A stretch of 64,000 bases of DNA from contig NZ_JARBDC010000060.1 of NCBI RefSeq assembly GCF_036577625.1, forward strand, positions 41,533 through 105,532, written 5' to 3'. A program made the translations under genes and the position numbers. Positions 58,832 to 64,000 of this stretch are shown here, piece after piece. The stretch's first letter is position 1. Each line of letters opens with the position of its first letter. The notes beneath the pieces are model-generated. The model searched no databases, was not told the origin of the DNA, and saw nothing but the letters and a program-made list of their open reading frames with translations. Origin of the DNA: Paenibacillus_AB sp036577625. GTDB taxonomy: Bacteria > Bacillota > Bacilli > Paenibacillales > NBRC-103111.

Positions 58832-59530
58832 ATGGACCCGATCAAATATTTGTCGAGAATCGATTTATTTCGCGGGCTTAGCGGGGAAGAGCTTAGACAA
58901 TTGAACGCGTTTACGCCCATGCATACGTGTAAAAAGGGGACCGTCGTCGCTTCTCCGCATCTGGAGCGAAAGGCGCTGTATTTGATCAAAGCGGGAAAAG
59001 TCCGCCTGTACAAACTGACGGAGGACGGCAAAGAGCTGACGCTCGACCTGCTCAGGACCGGCCACATTTTCGGAGACATGACCTCCTTCAGGACGGAAAC
59101 CCGCATGTTCGCCGTTACGATGGAAGATTCGGTTATTTGCTCGATCGATCGCGAGCAGTTTCAGACGATTATCGGCGAAAAACCGGGGCTTGCCTTAGCT
59201 TACATCGATATCGTGACCGCGAGGCTGAAGGAGGTCGAGGAATGGCTCGAGTATATGGCCTATGGAAGCGTGCGGAAGCGGCTGCTCTTCTTGCTGAACA
59301 AGCTGTCGGCGAAATTCGGGGCGGGCGGCGAGGACGAGCCGGAATGGGGGCGGCTGCAGGTCGAACTGACGCATCAGGAATTGGCGAGCATGACGGGGAG
59401 CATGCGGGAAACGATAACGCCGCTGCTCAATCGGCTCGTTTCGGAGGGGGTGCTGCGCAAGGAGGCTGCGCGCGGGCCGTATTGGATTCACCGCGAACGG
59501 TTGCGGGCCGCTTTGGCGGCAAGCAAATAA
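58832..59530 (+). CDS. Crp/Fnr-family transcriptional regulator
   Basis: A 232-residue protein from ATG 58832 (MDPIKYLSRIDLFRGLSGEE), with AAGGAGGGGGG upstream. N-terminal cyclic-nucleotide-binding-like domain (about 10-120; the cAMP-binding arginine signature is not clear), long dimer helix, and a C-terminal winged helix (VELTHQELASMTGSMRETITPL). It lacks an Fnr-type cysteine cluster, so the signal is open. The gene is divergent from the DoxX-like gene. A terminator follows at 59537. Confidence 0.92.
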   Translation: MDPIKYLSRIDLFRGLSGEELRQLNAFTPMHTCKKGTVVASPHLERKALYLIKAGKVRLYKLTEDGKELTLDLLRTGHIFGDMTSFRTETRMFAVTMEDSVICSIDREQFQTIIGEKPGLALAYIDIVTARLKEVEEWLEYMAYGSVRKRLLFLLNKLSAKFGAGGEDEPEWGRLQVELTHQELASMTGSMRETITPLLNRLVSEGVLRKEAARGPYWIHRERLRAALAASK

Positions 59531-59536
59531 GGCCAT

Positions 59537-59578
59537 GAAAAAAGGCGCAAGCCGCTGTCGGCTCGCACCCTTTTTTCG
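59537..59578. terminator. Convergent terminator between Crp/Fnr and monooxygenase genes
   Basis: AAAAAAGG-GC-AAGCCG-CTGT-CGGCT-GC-CCTTTTTT: a bulged stem with A and T runs on both sides, serving both convergent genes. Confidence 0.8.
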
Positions 59579-59580
59579 GT

Positions 59581-60435
59581 TCACTTCTTTCCTTCGACCC
59601 GGGTGATCTCCCGGCGCACGAGCGGGGCGACCTTCGTGCCGAGCAGCTCGATCGCGCGCAGCACGTCGCGGTGCGGCATCGTGCCGACGTTGATATGCAG
59701 GAAAAAGCGGGTGACGCCCAAGTTTTTGCGCAGCAGGACGATCTTTTCGGCGACATAATCCGAATCGCCGACGTAAAGGGCGCCGCGGAGGCTGCGCGCC
59801 GCATCGAACGTCGACCGGTCGTACGGCGGCCATCCCCGCTCGCGCCCGATGACGTTCATCTGGGCTTGCGTGGAAGGGAAAAAGAGATCGGCCGCTTGCT
59901 CGGTCGTCTCCCCGACGAAGCCGTGCGAATGCGTCGCGATCGGCAGCTTGTCCGGGTCGTGCCCGGCCCGGGCGGCCGCTTCCTTGTACAGCGCGACCAA
60001 CGGCGCGAACCGTTCCGGCATACCGCCGATGATCGCGAAGGCGATCGGAAGGCCGAGCGTGCCCGCGCGAACGGCCGACTCCGGATTCCCGCCGCTCGCG
60101 ATCCAGACGGGGAGCGGGTCTTGTACGGACCGGGGATAGACGCCCAAATTCCGGATGGCGGGACGGTGACGTCCGCTCCACGTCACTTTCTCCGACGCCC
60201 GGATCGCGAGCAGCAGCTCGAGCTTTTCTTCGAACAGCTCGTCGTAATCGTCGAGGCTGTAGCCGAACAAAGGAAACGATTCGATGAACGAGCCGCGGCC
60301 CGCCATAATTTCGGCTCGTCCGTTCGACAGGCCGTCCAAGGTGGAGAACGCCTGATAGACGCGAACCGGGTCGTCCGAAGACAGGACGGTAACGGCGCTT
60401 GTGAGCCGGATCCGTTTGGTTGCGGCGGCGGCGGC
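59581..60435 (-). CDS. LLM-class flavin-dependent monooxygenase, 5'-truncated
   Basis: The recognisable part is about 280 residues: ATKRIRLTSAVTVLSSDDPV, RAEIMAGRGSF, PLFGYSLDDYDELFEEKLEL, ending TRVEGKK. This is a bacterial-luciferase-like (LLM) oxidoreductase using reduced flavin. The first about 70-80 residues expected in the family (barrel start and flavin-binding region) are missing. On the minus strand the frame instead runs back through the antisense of the E2 gene. The join is in the alanine-rich stretch A-A-A-A-A-A-T-K-R at about 60415-60445. Without its 5' end and promoter the gene is probably silent. A reading start inside the remaining part would give a shortened protein. Confidence 0.8.
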   Translation of the reverse strand, partial: AAAAATKRIRLTSAVTVLSSDDPVRVYQAFSTLDGLSNGRAEIMAGRGSFIESFPLFGYSLDDYDELFEEKLELLLAIRASEKVTWSGRHRPAIRNLGVYPRSVQDPLPVWIASGGNPESAVRAGTLGLPIAFAIIGGMPERFAPLVALYKEAAARAGHDPDKLPIATHSHGFVGETTEQAADLFFPSTQAQMNVIGRERGWPPYDRSTFDAARSLRGALYVGDSDYVAEKIVLLRKNLGVTRFFLHINVGTMPHRDVLRAIELLGTKVAPLVRREITRVEGKK

Positions 60436-60455
60436 CGCGCCGGCGGCCGGCGAAC
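60415..60455. other. Breakpoint: alanine-codon repeat joining two 5'-truncated genes
   Basis: GGTTGCGGCGGCGGCGGCCG then CGCCGGCGGCCGGCGAAC is a GCG/GCC repeat that reads alanines on both strands. To the left is the truncated monooxygenase (minus); to the right the truncated E2 gene (plus). Both family proteins have an alanine-rich stretch at exactly this point, so the join lies in microhomology. Either a genomic inversion end point or an assembly error. Confidence 0.75.
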
Positions 60456-61156
60456 GCGTCGAAGAGCGCGTGCCGCTGAAAGGGATGCGCAAGGCGATCG
60501 CGAATGCGATGGTCAAGTCGGTGTACACGGCGCCGCACGTCACGATCATGGACGAAGTGGACGTCACCGCGCTCGTCGAGCTGCGCCAGAAGGCGAAGCC
60601 GCTCGCCGAGAAGAAGGGCGTCAAGCTGACGTACCTCCCGTTCATCGTCAAGGCGCTTGTCGCCGCCGTGAAGCAGTACCCGGCGCTCAACGCCTCGATC
60701 GACGACGAGAAGAGCGAAATTGTGTACAAAAAATATTATAACATCGGCATCGCCACCGATACCGACAACGGCTTGCTCGTGCCGGTCGTCGCCGACGCCG
60801 ATCGCAAAAACGTATGGCAAATCGCCGGCGAAATCCGCGAGCTGGCGGCGCGCGGCCGCGAAGGCAAGCTGCAGTCGCACGAAATGAAGGGCGGCACGAT
60901 TTCGATTACGAATATCGGCTCGGCCGGCGGCATGTTCTTCACCCCGGTCATCAACTATCCGGAAGTGGCCATTCTCGGCACCGGACGCATTTCGGAAAAG
61001 CCGGTCGTCAAAGACGGCCAAATCGTCATCGGCAACGTCATGGCGCTTTCGCTCAGCTTCGATCATCGTCTCATCGACGGAGCGACGGCCCAAAACGCGA
61101 TGAACTACATCAAATCGCTGCTGGAAGATCCGCAGCTTATGGTCATGGAGGTGTAA
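60422..61156 (+). CDS. pdhC: Dihydrolipoyl acyltransferase (E2) catalytic domain, 5'-truncated
   Basis: About 245 residues remain: the alanine-rich linker, GERVEERVPLKGMRKAIANA, and the full catalytic domain to the end (active-site region SFDHRLIDGATAQ with His and Asp, family motif DHR). The N-terminal lipoyl domain(s) and the E1/E3-binding domain, together about 180 residues, are missing. It is followed four bases later by lpdA, the normal order of a pyruvate dehydrogenase operon, but E1 genes are absent upstream because the sequence switches to the monooxygenase gene. The truncated product could not carry lipoyl groups. Confidence 0.82.
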   Translation, partial: AAAAAAPAAGERVEERVPLKGMRKAIANAMVKSVYTAPHVTIMDEVDVTALVELRQKAKPLAEKKGVKLTYLPFIVKALVAAVKQYPALNASIDDEKSEIVYKKYYNIGIATDTDNGLLVPVVADADRKNVWQIAGEIRELAARGREGKLQSHEMKGGTISITNIGSAGGMFFTPVINYPEVAILGTGRISEKPVVKDGQIVIGNVMALSLSFDHRLIDGATAQNAMNYIKSLLEDPQLMVMEV

Positions 61157-61160
61157 GCGC

Positions 61161-62573
61161 ATGGTAGTCGGAACGATTACGGTAGATGTCGACGTCCTGG
61201 TTATAGGTTCCGGCCCGGGCGGTTACGTGGCCGCCATCCGCGCGGCGCAGCTCGGCAAGTCGGTCGTCGTCGTCGACAAGGCGGAAATCGGCGGCGTCTG
61301 CCTGAACCGCGGCTGCATCCCGTCGAAAGCGTTGATCTCCGCCGCTCACCGGTACGAATCGGCGCTGCAAGGATCCGAATACGGGATCAACGTAGGCGAC
61401 GTGAAGGTCGATTGGGCGAAAGTGCAGGAGTGGAAAAACGGCATCGTCAAAAAGCAAAACGGCGGCGTCAGCTCGCTGTTCAAAGGCAACAAAGTGCAAT
61501 TCGTCTCCGGCGAAGCGTTCTTCGTGAACGAATCGGTCGTCAGCGTGGCGACGGAAAGCGATTCGACGCAGTACAAGTTCAACCACTGCATTATCGCGAC
61601 GGGCTCCCGTCCGGTCGAGCTGAAAGCTTTCCCGTTCGGCAAACGCATTTTGTCGTCGACGGAAGCGCTCAGCCTGCCGGAAATTCCGAAAAGCATGATC
61701 GTCATCGGCGGCGGCTACATCGGCATCGAGCTCGGCCAAACGTACGCCAAGTTCGGCACCAAAGTGACGGTGCTCGAAGGCTCGGACACGATTTTGCCGG
61801 GCTTCGAAAAGGAGCTGTCCCGTTACGTCGGACGCAGCCTGAAAAAGTCGAACGTCGACGTCGTCACCGAAGCGCTCGCGAAAGAAGCGAAGCAAACCGA
61901 TTCCGACGTGACGGTTACGTACACCGTCGGCGGGGAAGAGAAGCAGGTCACCGCCGAATACGTGCTCGTTACGGTCGGCCGCAGGCCGAACACCGACGAG
62001 CTGGGCTTGTCCGCGATCGGCGTTAAAACGAACGACCGCGGCTTGATCGAGGTCGACTCGCAAGGCCGCACGAGCGTGCCGGCGATTTTCGCCATCGGCG
62101 ACGTCGTGCCGGGTCCGGCTCTCGCCCATAAAGCGTCGTACGAGGCGAAGGTCGCCGCCGAAGCGATCGCCGGACAGCCTAGCGCGGTCGATTACAAAGC
62201 GATTCCGGCCGTCGTCTTCTCGGAGCCGGAAATCGCCAGCGTCGGCCTCAGCGAGACGGAAGCGAAGGAGAAGGGCGTGAACGTCTTCTCCGGCCGGTTC
62301 AGCTACGGAGCGAACGGCCGCGCCCAGTCGATCGGGGCGAACGAAGGCTTCGTGAAGCTGGTCGGCGACAAAGATACGGGGCTGCTGATCGGGGCGCAAA
62401 TCGTCGGCGCGGAAGCGTCCAATCTGATCGCCGAGCTCGGACTCGCGATCGAGATGGGAGCGACCGTGGAAGATATTTCGCTGACGATTCATGCGCACCC
62501 GACGCTTGGCGAGATCGTCATGGATGCGTCGGAAGGCGCTTTGGGCCATCCGATCCATATGGTCGTGAAATAA
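61161..62573 (+). CDS. lpdA: Dihydrolipoyl dehydrogenase (E3)
   Basis: A 470-residue FAD-dependent enzyme: FAD-binding GSGPGGYVAAIRAAQ, redox-active pair in GGVCLNRGCIPSK (Cys47, Cys52), NAD-binding GGGYIGIELGQ, and the C-terminal interface with the catalytic H-A-H-P-T-L-G-E. It reoxidises dihydrolipoamide of the pyruvate dehydrogenase complex. GGAGGTGTAAGCG overlaps the E2 stop, so the two genes are coupled. With the E2 broken upstream, its own operon promoter may be lost here. Terminator at 62600-62629. Confidence 0.95.
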   Translation: MVVGTITVDVDVLVIGSGPGGYVAAIRAAQLGKSVVVVDKAEIGGVCLNRGCIPSKALISAAHRYESALQGSEYGINVGDVKVDWAKVQEWKNGIVKKQNGGVSSLFKGNKVQFVSGEAFFVNESVVSVATESDSTQYKFNHCIIATGSRPVELKAFPFGKRILSSTEALSLPEIPKSMIVIGGGYIGIELGQTYAKFGTKVTVLEGSDTILPGFEKELSRYVGRSLKKSNVDVVTEALAKEAKQTDSDVTVTYTVGGEEKQVTAEYVLVTVGRRPNTDELGLSAIGVKTNDRGLIEVDSQGRTSVPAIFAIGDVVPGPALAHKASYEAKVAAEAIAGQPSAVDYKAIPAVVFSEPEIASVGLSETEAKEKGVNVFSGRFSYGANGRAQSIGANEGFVKLVGDKDTGLLIGAQIVGAEASNLIAELGLAIEMGATVEDISLTIHAHPTLGEIVMDASEGALGHPIHMVVK

Positions 62574-62599
62574 TCGAAGCCGTTGTATGTTGTATGACG

Positions 62600-62629
62600 A
62601 AGGCGGGGCCGTTTCGGCTCCGTCTTTTT
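62600..62629 (+). terminator. Terminator after lpdA
   Basis: AGGCGGGGCC-GTTTC-GGCTCCGTCTTTTT, stem with T-run. Confidence 0.8.
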
Positions 62630-63008
62630 GTCATGCAACGCCGCTTTTCAGCGTCGGGCCGCTCGCTCGCTCGCTCCGGGAGGAGGACCTGGCGTTGTAA
62701 CGAACCGGATAGCGCTTATTGTCGGGAATTTGTACGGATTGGGATTGGAACGAACTTCAGCATCGTTATTGGGGCGAAATCGGGCTGAAACGGCCGGTTT
62801 TGGCGGAAATAACGTTTCTGGAGTTCGTTGCGTTTTGTGGCGGCACTTTTGGGGGCAATAGGTTGTTTGGATTCGTTAGAAACCTGCAAGCCGCGGGACC
62901 GGCCCGAATATGGCGCCGCTTCGCGCGGTTCGCAAAATCGGCGCATGTCCCTTTCCGCCTGCCGCGTCCGGCGTATGATATAGCAGCATGTACGAAAGGA
63001 GAGCCCTT
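62630..63008. other. Intergenic region before the hpaB-like gene
   Basis: About 380 bases. Overlapping frames on both strands exist, but none has a binding site or a recognised product. The middle part (62700-62890: GGAAATAACGTTTCTGGAGT then TCGTTGCGTTTTGTGGCGGC) looks like a dispersed intergenic sequence rather than a gene. GAAAGGAGAG at the right end serves the next gene. Confidence 0.45.
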
Positions 63009-64000
63009 ATGCCGATCAAGAGCGGAAAGCAGTACGTCGATCGTTTGGATCGATCCGGCGCGGAAATATGGCTGCGCGGCGAACGGATTGCCGGTCCGAT
63101 TTCCGCTCACGCCGCGTTTCGCGGTCTCGTGGCGACCCAGGCGGAGCTGTACGACATGCAGGGCGAGGACGACTGGCGGCAGGCGATGACGTACGAGTCG
63201 CCGACTTCCGGCGAGCCGGTCGGGCTGTCTTTTTTGCGTCCGCGAACGATATGCGACCTGCGGCGGCGGAGAACGATGATGTCGCTGTGGGCCGGCCGTC
63301 ATCACGGCTTTCTCGGCCGCTCGCCGGATTACATGAACACCGCCGTCATGGCTTTCGCCGCGGCGGCCCCGCTGCTGGAGGATCACAGCCCGGCGTTTGC
63401 CGACAATATGCGGCGGTACTACGAGCATTGCCGGGAAAACGATATTACGTTATCCCACGCCTTTATCGTTCCTCACTCCGCGCGGATGTCGTCGTTCATG
63501 AAAACGCTCGAGCAGCCGGACGCTCCTCATGTCGTGGAGCGGACGAAGGACGCGATCGTCGTCAGCGGCGCCTTTTTGCTCGCGACGCAGGCGGCGACGG
63601 CGGACGAACTATTGATTTTCCCGGCGCCTTTGCCGTCGCTGGCGGAACCGAATCCGCACGCGTTCGCCTTCGCCGTCCCGTGCGGCCTTCCGGGAATCCG
63701 GTTCGTCTGCCGGGAAAGCTTCGTCGGCGGCGATTCGCCGTTCGACTATCCGTTAAGCTCCAGGTTCGAGGAGATGGATGCGCTTGTCGTGTTCGACCGG
63801 GTCCACGTGCCGATCAACCGGGTGTTTTTGTACGGGGACGAAAGCTTGGCGTACCGGTTTATCGAAGAAAGCCATTTCCATACGCACGCGACCCACCAGG
63901 TGCTGTGCCGCAACGTCGCCAAGACGGAATTCATGCTCGGCGCGATCGAATCGATCGTCCGGATGCTCGGGCTCCGCACGTATACGCAGGCGATCGATAA
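63009..64000 (+). CDS. 4-hydroxyphenylacetate 3-monooxygenase (HpaB)-like, partial
   Basis: ATG 63009, with GAAAGGAGAG upstream, opens a frame of 330 codons that runs off the window (MPIKSGKQYVDRLDRSGAEI ...). HpaB-family features: RTMMSLWAGRHHGFLGRSPD, the acyl-CoA-dehydrogenase-like fold, and VVFDRVHVPINRVFLYGDES. The enzyme hydroxylates 4-hydroxyphenylacetate or related phenols with FADH2 from a separate reductase. About 150 C-terminal residues lie beyond the window. Confidence 0.9.
   Translation, partial: MPIKSGKQYVDRLDRSGAEIWLRGERIAGPISAHAAFRGLVATQAELYDMQGEDDWRQAMTYESPTSGEPVGLSFLRPRTICDLRRRRTMMSLWAGRHHGFLGRSPDYMNTAVMAFAAAAPLLEDHSPAFADNMRRYYEHCRENDITLSHAFIVPHSARMSSFMKTLEQPDAPHVVERTKDAIVVSGAFLLATQAATADELLIFPAPLPSLAEPNPHAFAFAVPCGLPGIRFVCRESFVGGDSPFDYPLSSRFEEMDALVVFDRVHVPINRVFLYGDESLAYRFIEESHFHTHATHQVLCRNVAKTEFMLGAIESIVRMLGLRTYTQAID

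Noticed and set aside
62594..63189. Overlapping frames between lpdA and the hpaB-like gene
   Set aside because: Several frames on both strands are open because of high GC; none has a proper start signal, and the 63009 frame explains the right part.
1..64000. CRISPR arrays, rRNA or tRNA genes
   Set aside because: No regularly spaced repeats of CRISPR size were seen, and I did not recognise any rRNA or tRNA sequence. The island site is rlmH, not a tRNA.

Overview
The window looks like the chromosome of a Paenibacillaceae bacterium (Paenibacillus/Cohnella type). It begins in the tail of a walRK operon (walH-walI-walJ, an HtrA-type protease, a CxxH/CxxC protein, rlmH) with GC-rich backbone coding and strong AGGAGG ribosome binding sites. 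Backbone-like, GC-rich genes return from about 39.4 kb to the end.

The central observation is a series of rlmH 3'-end look-alikes. The last codons of rlmH (R-G-E-P-Y-H-K-stop; core GAACCGTATCACAAGT, 4138-4153) recur nine more times in the same orientation, at 6152, 17872, 21370, 24271, 27835, 29265, 36243, 37250 and 37687. Most copies still read E-P-Y-H-K-stop with synonymous third-base changes, and many are flanked by a conserved arm (AACGGCAAGTTTTT) or its inverse (AACTTGCCGTTAC). The end of rlmH is the known attachment site of staphylococcal cassette chromosome (SCC) elements. I read 4154-37702 as about nine tandem SCC-like cassettes in a non-staphylococcal host.

Cassette layout (gene content seen, borders inferred from the repeats). 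C1 (4154-6168): one Abi/DRT-type reverse transcriptase. C2 (6169-17887): DUF5986-like protein, XRE-ImmA/IrrE protein, duplicated HEPN-like protein, small phage/plasmid-like genes, HGGxSTG protein, Rep-like initiator, XRE repressor, two serine recombinases, an epimerase and a TetR regulator. C3 (17888-21385): MmyB-type regulator between two SDR genes that share one promoter sequence, plus an SDR remnant. C4 (21386-24286): recombinase remnant, MFS efflux pump and TetR. C5 (24287-27850): decayed DUF262 gene, two GyrI-like proteins and a WYL regulator. C6 (27851-29280): MerR and a frameshifted SDR. C7 (29281-36258): MFS/TetR, HAD-like hydrolase, WYL regulator with GyrI-like and DoxX genes. C8 (36259-37265): a glycerophosphodiesterase. 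C9 (37266-37702): almost empty. The cassettes carry mostly defence-like or regulator-plus-efflux/detoxification pairs, several of them broken.

To the right lie a membrane protein and an aminoglycoside phosphotransferase-like kinase, then TerC, malate:quinone oxidoreductase (mqo), TetR, and a glycerol-phosphate module (metallophosphoesterase, GlpP antiterminator, leader terminator, Ugp-type ABC importer). These are followed by an AraC-GyrI regulator, a hydrolase, a histidine kinase-STAS protein, an MHYT-GGDEF-EAL protein, DoxX and a Crp/Fnr regulator. At about 60.43 kb a flavin monooxygenase and the pyruvate dehydrogenase E2 gene, both missing their 5' ends, meet head to head inside an alanine-codon repeat: a rearrangement breakpoint or an assembly join. 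lpdA and a partial hpaB-like gene end the window.
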